50,309 nt of DNA from JBFMDN01 sp040753915. GTDB lineage: Bacteria; Desulfobacterota; Desulfomonilia; Desulfomonilales; Desulfomonilaceae. Both the position numbers and the translations under genes were made by a program. The notes below the pieces were generated by a model. The model saw only the letters and a list, made by a program, of their open reading frames with translations, was not told where the DNA came from and ran no database searches. The DNA is taken from NCBI GenBank assembly GCA_040753915.1, contig JBFMDN010000041.1, positions 1 through 50,309 on the forward strand, in the 5' to 3' direction. Position 1 is the first letter of the stretch. Each line of letters opens with the position of its first letter. Positions 1 through 9,043 of the stretch are shown here, piece after piece.

Positions 1-1236
1 TGGAAATATCGGGACAGGTTGAGCGTCGTATTCGCAAATTATCGGCCGTAGCACATTGTGCCACCTTGGAAACAGTGGTGCTACGCCGCCCTTGGGAGCG
101 AAATGGTATCGCGACAGGCTCCTAGGGATCACGGCATCAGCGAGCGCCAAGCCACCTTCCAGGAGGTCCTTGATTTCCTTAAAGTCGCTGGCAGGGACGA
201 CAAGCGTCCCTTCTCGCCCCGGTTGCAGTAACAGAGTTTCATCGAGCCCGATCCCCTCATCGCGGAGCAGGTCAGCGGAGTGCGTGCTGATTAGAATTTG
301 CCGTCCCGACCCACGCTGGACACGAGCGAACATTTGGGGGAGGTAACGGACGATCTCTGGATGAAGGGAAAGCTCGGGTTCTTCAAGCAGTAAGGGCCCG
401 CTTCCGTCCATGGTGGCCCAGAGAAGGCCCGTGAGACGAAGGGTGCCGTCGGAGAATTGTTCCTCGGTCTGCCATGCCCCTCGAGGGCGCCAATGTTCGT
501 ATTTCCCTCGCATGTGCGGGGTGCCTTTCGCATCTCGCCATAGTTCGATCTCTCGCAGTTGGGGAACCGCCACACGGAGTGCATCTTGGATTCTTCTCAG
601 CCGTGCGTTGCGACTGCGTTCCTGTGTCTTGGCGATCTGCTCAAGAAAATCGCCTCCGAAGGGATCGTGAGTTCTGCCTACAGAGCGATCCGGTTCGCGC
701 ACGAGCTGTGGCACAATGTGTAAGTACCTCACCGACTGGAAGAAGGTCACTATTTCTCGGAACTCGCGGTTCACATTTACCTGTTCGAGGTGCGTTTGAG
801 TCAGACGCTCTCGATCCACCTGATCCTCGTCGTCGGGTCGATCCAGCACTGTCACCCCATCACGCAAGACTTTTTCCTGCTGCACGATGGGTCGGCGTTG
901 GTTATCTTGATTAAATCGCAGATCGTATTCCCACTGCGGCGCGTCACAGGATGCTTCTACGACTACATGGACTCGAACATCTGGATAGCGTCGTGCGGCA
1001 AGACAACGAATGGCACTCACACCGCCCCGCCTGCTTACAGCTTCACGAAAGCCGCCCCCAACTGAGGCCAAGTCACGCAAAAACCGAAGTACATCCAGGA
1101 AGTTGGATTTGCCCGACGCATTGGGACCAACGAGGAAAGCGCGCTGCTGAAGTGGGACGTCAACGCTTGCGAAGTTTTTCCAATTCTCAAGCCCGATCCT
1201 AGAAAAGTGCATGGGGACAGTCCGCATTCGCTTCAT
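1..1236 (-). CDS. AAA family ATPase (SMC/RecF-like, AAA_15/AAA_21 type), 3' part outside window
   Basis: The reading frame is open from an ATG at 1236 to the left edge (412 codons) and runs off the window. The start has a GAGG ribosome site 7 nt upstream. The protein opens with an RIGLENWKNF strand typical of RecF/SMC-like heads, then a Walker A motif GPNASGKSN at residues 37-45, a Walker B/D-loop LLLEEPELSLHP around 282-292 and an H-loop STHS around 317-320. The long middle segment fills the place of a short coiled coil or lid. Such proteins hydrolyse ATP on DNA or RNA and often work with a nuclease encoded next door; that partner would be beyond the left edge. Many are phage-defence (Abi/OLD-like) components, but nothing here proves that role. 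The first eight residues could come from upstream repeat DNA, with Met9 as an alternative start. Confidence 0.85.
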   Translation of the reverse strand, partial: MKRMRTVPMHFSRIGLENWKNFASVDVPLQQRAFLVGPNASGKSNFLDVLRFLRDLASVGGGFREAVSRRGGVSAIRCLAARRYPDVRVHVVVEASCDAPQWEYDLRFNQDNQRRPIVQQEKVLRDGVTVLDRPDDEDQVDRERLTQTHLEQVNVNREFREIVTFFQSVRYLHIVPQLVREPDRSVGRTHDPFGGDFLEQIAKTQERSRNARLRRIQDALRVAVPQLREIELWRDAKGTPHMRGKYEHWRPRGAWQTEEQFSDGTLRLTGLLWATMDGSGPLLLEEPELSLHPEIVRYLPQMFARVQRGSGRQILISTHSADLLRDEGIGLDETLLLQPGREGTLVVPASDFKEIKDLLEGGLALADAVIPRSLSRYHFAPKGGVAPLFPRWHNVLRPIICEYDAQPVPIFP

Positions 1237-1640
1237 AGGACATCCTCGACAAGATTACTCTCGCGTGTCGCAGCAGGGCATGGCGGCCCCCGTCGCCTGC
1301 ACAAATGGCTTCTAAGGGAATCACGTAGGCCGGGAGCTCCGTGGTTCTCTTGTTTGCAAGAGGAATTACGCTATGGCTCGCTGATACCCAATTCGTAAAA
1401 ACAGCCTGCTGACGCTTCTTTTCGATGGGCGTCACACGGGGCCTCAGAATGGTCCCCCTCTTCAGCCTTCCAGGTCTTTCTCCGCTCACATGCGGGCATG
1501 TCAGCTTCTCAAGCGTTACCACAAACGCTGCGCTCCCACAAGGGACGGCCCAGTGAACACCACGCAGCCTGAAATGAGGAGGATAGCCACAGACGAGGTT
1601 GGAGACGAGACCAAGAGAAGTAGAAGAGCTGAGGTGAGGC
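1237..1640. other. About 400 bp with no recognisable gene
   Basis: The stretch lies between the ATPase start and the first RAYT remnant. The open frames in it overlap the ATPase start or have no recognisable motif. The promoter of the ATPase gene should lie here on the minus strand, but I cannot point to clear -35/-10 boxes. Confidence 0.4.
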
Positions 1641-1890
1641 TTGACACCTTGGCATTTGTGCAAGGCTTCTCTTGTCATCTCAAGTTCTGCCGCCAGAGGG
1701 TCATTCGTTTGCGCGCGTTTGCGGAGATGATTGAGCGACTGACCCCTTCTTCCAACAGGTCGGAGAAATGAATTCGGTCCGACTCGTCAAAGAAAATGTC
1801 CTGGCCACCGTTCCCGCGGAGCATCACATGATGATCGGCGCCTGCATACTGAATGCGAGCTCTCCGTGCCTTCGGACGAGCACAAACTCA
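1640..1890 (-). pseudogene. RAYT (IS200-like REP-associated transposase) remnant, copy 1
   Basis: Read on the minus strand from about 1890, the frame gives RARIQYAGADHHVMLRGNGG followed by QDIFFDESDRIHF and then DLLEEG. This is the N-terminal part of a REP-associated tyrosine transposase, including the first metal-binding His of the HUH fold (HVM). The central segment with the HUH pair and the catalytic Tyr is missing. The frame then passes into a short helical tail (LAAELEMTREAL) in another phase, seen again in copy 2. It is non-functional. Immediately upstream (about 1915) is AAATGGGGTC, which resembles the conserved ends of such elements. I infer a deletion derivative that inserted next to the AP2 gene. 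Confidence 0.65.
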
Positions 1891-1927
1891 GATACATGGA
1901 TGGAACCTTTGACCCCATTTCATTTCA

Positions 1928-2644
1928 CTAACCCTCAGCCCGAGGGTGCCCCTGTGCCTCGGCGAATATGGTTACAAGGGCATGTCGAGTGGACGCCAAC
2001 TCCACCGGCTTAAGGAGTGTCACATTGCCGTGTTCGTCAATGGTCGCTTCAACGACCTGAACCGTCTCCCCGTTTTCGCGCTTACAGTGCCGATCTTCCT
2101 CCCGAACCTTTCCGTCGCCTTTACCATGACGACCTTCTTTCGATCGGCTCGCCTCCCAAATCTTCGCCTGACCAGGGGGCTTGGCACCCCGGGCGGCCGC
2201 GTTGATGGCGCACACACGCCTAAGCTGGTAATTGCGTTCCGCGATGGCAAGGAGTCTTGCTTCCTCCTCGCCATAGAGCGTTACGGAAAACTTACGCTTG
2301 CGGCTCGCACCATGCTCATCGATCCACGAGGCAAGCCAGAACGCACGCACGCTCCCACTATGTGGATTGTCCACGGCCTCATAGCGGCCAACACCGGGAA
2401 TTCCGGACGTATTGTTCTTCCGGAGGCGGGTGCGAGTCCAGATCTGTTGCTCAAAGGGATTGTCTCGGGCGAGACAAGAATTTCGATACTTGACGGCGGC
2501 CTTCAGTGCTTTCCGCTTTCCACCATAGACGCCGTCAGAGAAGCGTCTCACCACTGACACCCCCTTTCGCCGCAATGTGACGACCCATGCGCGGTCGCCA
2601 CTTGCATCGTTATCGATTCGGGTGATGTTACGATAGGGGTGCAT
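1928..2644 (-). CDS. Tandem AP2-domain DNA-binding protein with antitoxin-like tail (possible fusion scar)
   Basis: The 238-residue product has two AP2/ERF-type units. The first (about residues 5-57) contains WVVTLRRKGVSVVRRFSD and GVYGGKRKALKAAVKYR. The second (about 78-142) begins NTSGIPGVGRYEA and contains FWLASWIDEHG and FSVTLYGEEEARLLAIAER. Bacterial AP2 domains bind DNA and usually occur in mobile-element proteins such as homing endonucleases, or stand alone. The last 45 residues (VQVVEATIDEHGNVTLLKPV, then ALVTIFAE) look different: they match the N-terminal strand pattern of small antitoxins of the AF2212/Phd-like sort. The linker at about 150-190 is low in complexity and basic. I infer that an indel or deletion joined an AP2 gene to the start of an antitoxin gene, whose remainder was lost at the adjoining RAYT remnant. 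The start is the ATG at 2644. Confidence 0.7.
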   Translation of the reverse strand: MHPYRNITRIDNDASGDRAWVVTLRRKGVSVVRRFSDGVYGGKRKALKAAVKYRNSCLARDNPFEQQIWTRTRLRKNNTSGIPGVGRYEAVDNPHSGSVRAFWLASWIDEHGASRKRKFSVTLYGEEEARLLAIAERNYQLRRVCAINAAARGAKPPGQAKIWEASRSKEGRHGKGDGKVREEDRHCKRENGETVQVVEATIDEHGNVTLLKPVELASTRHALVTIFAEAQGHPRAEG

Positions 2645-2886
2645 GATGAATAAACCTTACCGTCATGAGAGGGATCCGTAAAACGCACGGAATCCAGTCT
2701 CCTCACCGGATGGCCCGCACGTCTGTTAACCTTTAAGTACCTTTTGCAGCTAATCTTACCCAGTACTCCTGAGAAAGTCAAAGCTTCTGGGATTTCCGCT
2801 GGATACGAAAGGAGACCTCCCGCATGAGGATTCCTTGACCAACGCGTGTCATGTCGGTGTCGTTGTCCATCGGGGTCATGTCGGAG

Positions 2887-3130
2887 TCAGACTTGACATC
2901 TTAGCATTTGTGCCAGGTCTTCTCGTGTCCTCTTAAGTTCAGCCGCCAGACAGGGATTCGTTTCCGCGCGTTTGAGCGGAGGATTGGCCGCTTGAGCTTT
3001 CTTCCAACAGGTCGTAGAAGCGAATACGGTCTGATTCGTCAGAGAAAATATCCTGGCCACCGTTCCCGCCAAGCATCACGTGATAAAAGGCGCCTAAATG
3101 TGAATGTGTGCTCTCCGTGCTATAAGAGCG
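2887..3130 (-). pseudogene. RAYT transposase remnant, copy 2
   Basis: The minus-strand reading gives FYHVMLGGNGGQDIFSDESD and RIRFYDLLEE, the same N-terminal RAYT block as at 1740-1890, followed by the same helical tail in a shifted frame (LAAELKRTREDLAQ, ending MLRCQV and a stop). The catalytic centre is deleted as in copy 1. The two copies align along their whole length, so they are copies of one deletion derivative rather than independent decay. A shorter trace of the tail recurs at about 4120-4180. The element is non-coding today. Confidence 0.65.
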
Positions 3131-3153
3131 TCATACACTCAACTACAAATATG

Positions 3154-3774
3154 TTAAGCCCAATCCGAAGCCTGATCCCCGGGGGCTTCTTGAACCGTCA
3201 AACCGATGATCCCGCTCCACCGCGATCCCGGCAACCGCCTTAAAGCCTCCGGAGCAATTGCCTCGCCGTCGACAATGGCCTTTTCCAGTCCCTCCCAAAA
3301 GTGCTCCGGCCTCTCCGACAGGAACTTCTCAAAGTCACGTGCATCCATCCAGACTCCGGAACTGAGAATTCGCGATCCGAATCTGTCGAGCATCAAATCA
3401 AAAAGTTTCAGGAAAAAAGAGATATGTTCCTTCGCACGACCAACATCTGAAGATGGCTTGGCGCTCTCATAGGGCCTCAGGACACGGGTCTCCACGTCGC
3501 CGTATGCGTGGAGAAGGAAGGGTTCCGTGAGACACGTCGATATGGCGAGGGTGGAACCTGGTTGCAGCACCGCGGTATCCGGCTGCGCCACGGTCTTTCC
3601 GTTGAGAAAAATGGCCCGAGCTCGCCGGCACAATTCTTCGTCGGTCATCTTGAGCTGCCCGGACAGGACCGATCTGACAGTCGCCCCCTGCTCTGCTCTC
3701 AGCATGACACCCCGCAATAAGAGAGGATAGAAGTCTTTCATTCTGTCAGACTTGCAGCAAAGGCGTATCATCAT
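3154..3774 (-). CDS. Hypothetical protein with possible beta-grasp (MoaD/ThiS-like) N-terminal segment
   Basis: The likely start is the ATG at 3774, preceded by AGAGG at 7 nt, giving about 206 residues; the frame is open farther upstream without a better site. The N-terminal third has the pattern VRSVLSGQL, then AIFLNGKTVAQPDTAVLQPG and STLAIS, which looks like the strand order of ubiquitin-like sulfur-carrier folds, but there is no C-terminal Gly-Gly. The rest is mixed helix (ISFFLKLFDLMLDRFG, RPEHFWEGLEKAI) without known catalytic motifs. I do not recognise a characterised family. It stands alone between transposon debris on one side and a long gene-poor stretch on the other. Confidence 0.55.
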   Translation of the reverse strand: MMIRLCCKSDRMKDFYPLLLRGVMLRAEQGATVRSVLSGQLKMTDEELCRRARAIFLNGKTVAQPDTAVLQPGSTLAISTCLTEPFLLHAYGDVETRVLRPYESAKPSSDVGRAKEHISFFLKLFDLMLDRFGSRILSSGVWMDARDFEKFLSERPEHFWEGLEKAIVDGEAIAPEALRRLPGSRWSGIIGLTVQEAPGDQASDWA

Positions 3775-4936
3775 GGTAACGCCTCTCGGGACCGATTCCT
3801 CCGCCGGAGCATTCAATCTGTTCAGCATCATTCTTGAACTCCTGCTGCCTTCCATGGATATTCTGTTCGTCGAGAGCCCGCGAAATTTTCTTTGCGTTGC
3901 ATCCCGATTATTGCGCAAACAATCTTCTCCTACGGTCAATTGCGATCGTGAAAATGAATTCTCATGACTCGCATTCTCTCCTTTCCAGACAATCGAACAA
4001 ACCGAGGTTTATCCGATCGCCATCTTAGCATTGTCCGACTGTAATTCTCCCATTCGGATCGCTCCTTGACTCAAGTCAAGAGCCCTTCTCTTTTTCGTTT
4101 CCCACCAAGTATTGGGGGCAGGCTTGACATCTTTACATGTGTGGCGGGTTTTCCCTCATCCTCTTGGAATTCCGGCTACACCATACTCAGTTTGGCAGAT
4201 GCTGCATCGAGCCTCTCGGTCCTGGTTTTTGGGTTGGAATCCCTTTATCTCCGCCAAATCCTCCTTATAAGACGCATTGGCGCTGTCCTTGCTTGGCGAT
4301 TCAAGGAGCGCTAGGAAGTGAGGCGAGGAGACTGGCATTCTATCCCGCAAGACCTCTGTCGGCCCAGTTGCTGGTAACCATGAGAGTTGCTGTCGGACTA
4401 AAGCATAACAGCAGCGTGAGCCGCGTCAGATCTCGTAGCAAGCAAAGAATCGCCTAGGGTAAGGCAACCAGAATTGTGTCACAGTCACGCATGTCTTCTC
4501 TTTTGAACCGGCGGAGCCCCTGATCGATCGCTTCTTGACAAGATGGAGCCAGAGCGAGTCCAGGTCAACTAGCTCCATGCCGACAAGCACTGTGGTTGGA
4601 TCGGGAATCCCCTAGTCCTCAGTAGTATGCGGACTGAGAGGAATCCAAAGTATCCGCTTGAAAAAGGCCTGAGACATGTGTGGATCGGTTCGCTGCCCAA
4701 GTGCGGCGAAGATGCCATCCAAGTACTCCCGGAGTTGACCCCGGGGCAAACAGAATTGTTTCATCAAGGAGCTTACTCCAGCCCAAGCGCGACAGATCAC
4801 GGTTGGAACCCCTAAACAATGTGCTGAGCATCCTCATTATCCGGACATTGCGGCCAATCGGGGCCATAGCTACGGGTGACCGCGCCTTTCAACGCGGTGT
4901 TTCCGAGTCCCCACATGCGCAAATCCTTCAAGCACA
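3775..4936. other. 1.16 kb gene-poor stretch with a decayed repeat trace
   Basis: No open frame here has a convincing start and composition. At about 4120-4180 the sequence GGCTTGACATCTT and what follows is a third, degenerate copy of the helical-tail segment of the RAYT remnants (compare 1640-1690 and 2887-2945). Short frames on the minus strand at 4450-4870 contain no family I recognise. The stretch is probably eroded mobile DNA. Confidence 0.45.
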
Positions 4937-6400
4937 TCAGATTACCCGATAGTTGAACAGCCAACGTTTTGTCAACCAGACCATGAGAAGAGTTGGGATG
5001 AGAATCTGTAGAAGGCGGACGAGTGCATCGATAACGACAGCCGAAAATGATTGCTCTTGCCAGGTAAAGGCTGGCATTGAGTGGAAATCTGCCTCCTTAA
5101 TTGCCACGCCCCGAAGAATTCGAGGCTCAAAATATGCCTTCCATTCACGGTGGAAACGATCTACCAGTTCCCTGAAATGCAGGTGACGGCGGGTTCCGCT
5201 CCCTGCAAGCATGGTAAGACATTCATTGACAACAATTGCAGGTGAGAGAAAGCTGAATCGATCGACGAGTGCCTGCTGTGCGGCGAGTTGGGTCTCGAAT
5301 TGCTTGAGCAGCTCCTGAAGTTCTTGATCCTGGTCGCGTTGGAGAAGAAAGAGCCCTTTACGCCGTATCGGCACGTCAATTTTGCCATCTTTGGGCAGCA
5401 ATATCTCCGGTTGCGTGGTGTAACGGTAATCGGCGGAGAGAAGGTCATTATAACGATTCAAAGTGTGGATGGCGATTACTCTGGTTCGAGCAGCAAGTTC
5501 GGTGCGGGAAGGCACCGGTTCGATGGTCGATACTATAACATTGAGAATAACCGGCAGAACTAATACCAAAAATACCCAACTGGTGGTAAGGACAAGTGCG
5601 TTTGTTCCGGATGAGCGTCCCCAGGCGTTGACCAATAAAGCAAGAACAAACCAGAACAAGCCATAGGCGATTATCTCGGCGATGAACAACACCAGCAAGA
5701 AGAGGTTTTTGATGTCGAAAAGTTGGGGCCGCAAAACAAGAAGCACCATGGCTGGCAGCAAGGTCGCGCACAGCAAAACAGGCAATGCACGCACCGCAAG
5801 TTTGCCGGCAACTATCGTGGAAAGGTCGACGGGCTGCGAAAGCAGCATCTTTAAAGTTCCATGCTCGCGCTCGGCGGAAAGCAGATTGTAACTGAGTGAG
5901 AAAACCAAAAGTGGCAACACATAGACGATTACAAAGCAGAGGTCGAAATGCCCGGTAAGGAGATTCCACGGATTTTCTATCTCGGTATCGTACATGAAGT
6001 TGGCCTTACTGCGGTAGGTTATCTGGTAATAATCGGGCTGGATATCTGACTGGCCAAATGCTAGCGGAGCAAGCGGCAGCACCGGCATCACCGCGAAATG
6101 ACGTCCCATGCCGCTACCGATGGCTGCCGGGTCGGCCGGGTTGGCAAATGGGTCGGGTAATTCCTTTCCTTCCATGATTCTGCGCAGCTGGGCAATAGTA
6201 TAGCGTTGTGTTTCCTGTTGCAGATCGCGCAGATAGGTGATCGTTCGCTCGCGAATTGTCGTGGCGTTGAATCCGTTGTACAACGCATAGAAAATCAATC
6301 CGGCAAGAATTGCCGTTACGAGCCACAGGCTGCGGTCGGCGAAGAGCACCCGGCCCTCGTGTCGGAATATCAATAAAAAGGTGCGAAAAGGGTCGGTCAA
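4937..6400 (-). CDS. ABC-2 type exporter permease with DUF3526 features (second subunit)
   Basis: The chosen start is a TTG at 6400 preceded by GAGGAG at a good distance, giving 487 residues (TDPFRTFLLIFRHEG). It lies 16 bp after the stop of the preceding permease; an upstream start would overlap that gene without a ribosome site. The protein has one transmembrane helix near the N-terminus (WLVTAILAGLIFYALYNGF), a large external loop of about 130 residues, then a group of membrane segments (VIVYVLPLLVFSLSYN, KNLFLLVLFIAEIIAYGLFW, LVLTTSWVFLVLVLPVILNV), a long soluble section and a last helix (LLQILIPTLLMVWL). SAEREHGTLKMLLSQPV is the cytoplasmic coupling segment typical of ABC-2 permeases. 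With the next gene it should form a heterodimeric membrane domain for the ATPase. The substrate is unknown. Confidence 0.88.
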   Translation of the reverse strand: MTDPFRTFLLIFRHEGRVLFADRSLWLVTAILAGLIFYALYNGFNATTIRERTITYLRDLQQETQRYTIAQLRRIMEGKELPDPFANPADPAAIGSGMGRHFAVMPVLPLAPLAFGQSDIQPDYYQITYRSKANFMYDTEIENPWNLLTGHFDLCFVIVYVLPLLVFSLSYNLLSAEREHGTLKMLLSQPVDLSTIVAGKLAVRALPVLLCATLLPAMVLLVLRPQLFDIKNLFLLVLFIAEIIAYGLFWFVLALLVNAWGRSSGTNALVLTTSWVFLVLVLPVILNVIVSTIEPVPSRTELAARTRVIAIHTLNRYNDLLSADYRYTTQPEILLPKDGKIDVPIRRKGLFLLQRDQDQELQELLKQFETQLAAQQALVDRFSFLSPAIVVNECLTMLAGSGTRRHLHFRELVDRFHREWKAYFEPRILRGVAIKEADFHSMPAFTWQEQSFSAVVIDALVRLLQILIPTLLMVWLTKRWLFNYRVI

Positions 6401-6416
6401 AGGAATATCTCCTCGA

Positions 6417-7811
6417 TCAGGCGCTGCGAGGCATTGCCAGATGGGCAATACCAATCCATGTCAGCAATCCGGCAAGCAGAACAAAGAGGCTTGTCTTGTT
6501 ATGGCGCAGGGCAAAGCCCACCTTTGGCGGGGAATATTCAAACGGAGGTACGCTCGCCCATAGACTAGAACCTGCCTTATAAGAAAAGTGCTGATTTCCC
6601 AAGGGATCGGCATGCTCAATCAAGTCTTTGCTCATCGTGTCCTGAATCAACCTCCGCTGACGTTCGGCTGCCTGGGCAAATTCTCGGTGATGGAAGAAAT
6701 CGGTGCCCGCCATTCCCATGGAAAACCCGCGAATGGCCAGCACAGGTACTGCAAGACCGATCCACTCCTGGCTTTGTTGTTGCAGGGCAAAGGCGTCCCA
6801 GAGGCGCGCAAAATGTTCGTCGGTTACTTCATAGCCCGCGTGGTCGTCCACCTTCAACGCTTCTCCCCAGCGGTTAAGCGGCAATTCGGGACCCCACCGT
6901 TTTTCGGTGCCGAGCTTCTCTTTCCATACTTTTCGATACCGATGCTCGAGGTCATTGTCCAATCGAGTGTTGAACTCCACTCCCGTGGGATTGGGGTGCC
7001 AAGCTTTGGACAGATCGGCGGCGATACGTGGTGCTACTATTACACTGGCAATCCACAGGCCGATCAACAAAACCAGGGATATCCGGGACGAGGGGGCGAC
7101 AGCGGAGACGGCCAGTGTGACAAAGATTGCAATCCCCAGATACAAGGCATATCCAACACCAAGCAAAATCAAACGGATCAGCAGGTCAAGACGATCTTGT
7201 TCAATTGCTGATCCCGCGCCAGTCAAAGCCAGCAAAAGTGCCGGCAGGAGCAAGAGTGCTAGACTTCCGGCTAGTGCCAGGGCTTTGCCCCACAGGATTT
7301 GCTGTGGGGCCACCCCCAGGCTTAGTGTTTGACGAAGGGTTCCTTGTTCCCGTTCTCCGGACAATGCGCCGAACCCTAAAACAATCACAAACAGCGGACC
7401 AAGTATTTGCAGCATCCAGGCAGCCGAAAGGGTGCCAAAACGCTGCAGACCCGTGAGATCCTGTGCGGGACGGAATTTGACCTCGCTTTGGCGATGGGAT
7501 CGTAGCCAGATGGTCGAACCGACAAAGGGATCGATCCCGGGATCAATCAAGAAAAGTCTCGGTATCGGTTTGAATACATGCATTCCTTGGTGCGCTGCGT
7601 CGTGAGGATGACGATTTTTCTGGTTGAGCCAATCGTTGTAGTCCATGCCCTGGGCAGCGCTTCGTTCCGAATTCAAGTTGCTTTCTTGCAGCCAGCCGAC
7701 AGCAAGTAACACCACCAGAAGCACTGCAAACAAACCGCCCACCAAGGGCAATCGACCATCCCGGATAAATTCTATGAATTCGCGCCAAGCAATTCTTCGT
7801 ATCATGATCAA
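6417..7811 (-). CDS. ABC-2 type exporter permease with DUF3526 features (first subunit)
   Basis: The 464-residue protein has the same plan as the following permease: an N-terminal helix (LVGGLFAVLLVVLLAVGWL), a long external loop rich in polar residues (about 45-130), a coupling segment GEREQGTLRQTLSLG, a cluster of helices (about 130-280) and a C-terminal helix (SLFVLLAGLLTWIGIAHLAM). Its ATG overlaps the stop of the ATPase gene by four bases, so the two are translationally coupled. The paired DUF3526-like permeases, one ATPase and a TonB receptor upstream point to export of a small peptide or metallophore-like compound across the inner membrane. That role is inferred from context only. Confidence 0.88.
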   Translation of the reverse strand: MIMIRRIAWREFIEFIRDGRLPLVGGLFAVLLVVLLAVGWLQESNLNSERSAAQGMDYNDWLNQKNRHPHDAAHQGMHVFKPIPRLFLIDPGIDPFVGSTIWLRSHRQSEVKFRPAQDLTGLQRFGTLSAAWMLQILGPLFVIVLGFGALSGEREQGTLRQTLSLGVAPQQILWGKALALAGSLALLLLPALLLALTGAGSAIEQDRLDLLIRLILLGVGYALYLGIAIFVTLAVSAVAPSSRISLVLLIGLWIASVIVAPRIAADLSKAWHPNPTGVEFNTRLDNDLEHRYRKVWKEKLGTEKRWGPELPLNRWGEALKVDDHAGYEVTDEHFARLWDAFALQQQSQEWIGLAVPVLAIRGFSMGMAGTDFFHHREFAQAAERQRRLIQDTMSKDLIEHADPLGNQHFSYKAGSSLWASVPPFEYSPPKVGFALRHNKTSLFVLLAGLLTWIGIAHLAMPRSA

Positions 7812-8536
7812 GCCTTCATATGTTGGAGGTACAGAGCTTCGAGATCAGCATTGCCGAGTTCCTGGCTGTCCAATTCCGTCACCAGTCGGCCCTGATTCAT
7901 AATGCCGATCCGAGAACTAGTTTGCTTTGCATGAAACAGGTCGTGGGTAGTGGTCAATATGGCCACCCCCCTGTCACGAGCCTCTCGAAGGAGCTGGGAA
8001 AATTCACTTGCCGCTTTGGGGTCAAGCCCCGAGGTAGGTTCGTCGAGGAGCAGGGCGCAAGCGCGCTTGGCCAACGCAATAGCGATTCCGACTTTCTGAC
8101 GCATACCTTTGGAGTACGTCGAGACTCTTCGCACCGCTGCCTGCCTGTCCAACCCTACCTCTTCCAGATGCGCTAAGAGACGAGAACGATCCTGCCGCTC
8201 ACCCGTCGCCAACTCGGCGAAATATTCCAGGTTTTCTATTCCGGAGAGTACCCCGTAAAGCATTACCTGCTCGGGGATATAGGCGATCTCCCGTTTGCAT
8301 GCGAGACCATCCCCAGTGACATCGCGGCCATTAACATAGGCTGTTCCGGAGGTTGGTTCCAAGAAGCCAAGGAAGACATTGACAAGGGTTGTCTTGCCTG
8401 CCCCGTTGGCTCCGAGAAGACAGTAGATTTCACCCGATTTTACGTGGAGGTTGACTTGGTGAAGGGCTTGTGTTTCACCGAAGCGTTTGCAGAGATTGAT
8501 CGTTTCAAGTATGGGGTTGTCAGTTGATCGATCCAT
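7808..8536 (-). CDS. ABC exporter ATP-binding subunit
   Basis: I take the ATG at 8536, which has AGAGGA upstream, over an earlier ATG at 8560 with no site; the product is 242 residues. The motifs are complete: Walker A GANGAGKTT, Q-loop near IPEQ, signature YSKGMRQK in place of LSGGQ (common in ABC-2 drug and polymer exporters), Walker B ALLLDEPTSGLD and switch His in TTTHDLF. It powers the two permeases whose genes follow at once (4-bp overlap with the first). About 500 bp separate it from the TonB receptor gene upstream on the same strand. Confidence 0.93.
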   Translation of the reverse strand: MDRSTDNPILETINLCKRFGETQALHQVNLHVKSGEIYCLLGANGAGKTTLVNVFLGFLEPTSGTAYVNGRDVTGDGLACKREIAYIPEQVMLYGVLSGIENLEYFAELATGERQDRSRLLAHLEEVGLDRQAAVRRVSTYSKGMRQKVGIAIALAKRACALLLDEPTSGLDPKAASEFSQLLREARDRGVAILTTTHDLFHAKQTSSRIGIMNQGRLVTELDSQELGNADLEALYLQHMKA

Positions 8537-9043
8537 AGTATTCCTCTGTTTGACCTCCATGAGCTAGTTTTGGGTTGTCGTGTCTTGCTGAGCAAAGGGC
8601 CATGTCAAAACCACCAAGGACAGGCCCAGCATCATTTTCCTCGACATGTCTCCTGCTCTCAGTCATGACTGAGAGGTCTTGATGAGGGCAAGACATTTGA
8701 GTGAAATAGAGGGAACGCTGGTACGTTTCAAACTCCCATTCGCACACCTGTTCAAAGAGTTACGGCGCAGATTCCCTCGGAGGCTCCCAATATCGTTCCA
8801 AGCCACGATCCCCGAGGCACCACAGTGGCTCACCGTTTTCCGGTGTCACACTGACTGGAAACTCGCACTGCAGCACCCAACAATGTTTTCCGTGTCCGAG
8901 TAACCCTGTGCCGGACTTCGTAAGTTCTGTGTGTGTTATGTGAAGGCCGGATTTGGGGAGCCAGAAACCTGCCTCGCCGGACTTGTTGGTATTGGGGCAG
9001 CCAGTCCGTCCTACAGTAGGCGGCCTACCTGCCCTTTCCCTGA
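8537..9043. other. 507 bp gap between TonB receptor and ABC genes, with a hairpin
   Basis: No gene is supported here. A stem-loop at 8823-8853 pairs CAGTG with CACTG and CACCG with CGGTG around a TTTTC loop, with a symmetric 3-nt internal bulge. There is no T-run after it on either strand, so it does not look like a simple terminator. It could be a processing or attenuation site within the receptor-exporter transcript, or the ABC genes may have their own promoter here. Confidence 0.4.

Noticed and set aside
1199..1678. 159-residue open frame on the minus strand over the ATPase start and RAYT remnant
   Set aside because: It overlaps the ATPase gene, which has full Walker motifs, and joins unrelated compositions. 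Its first part is only the helical tail of the RAYT remnant.
1946..2557. 203-residue open frame on the plus strand
   Set aside because: It is antisense to the AP2 gene, which has recognisable domains; no motif or ribosome site supports the plus-strand frame.
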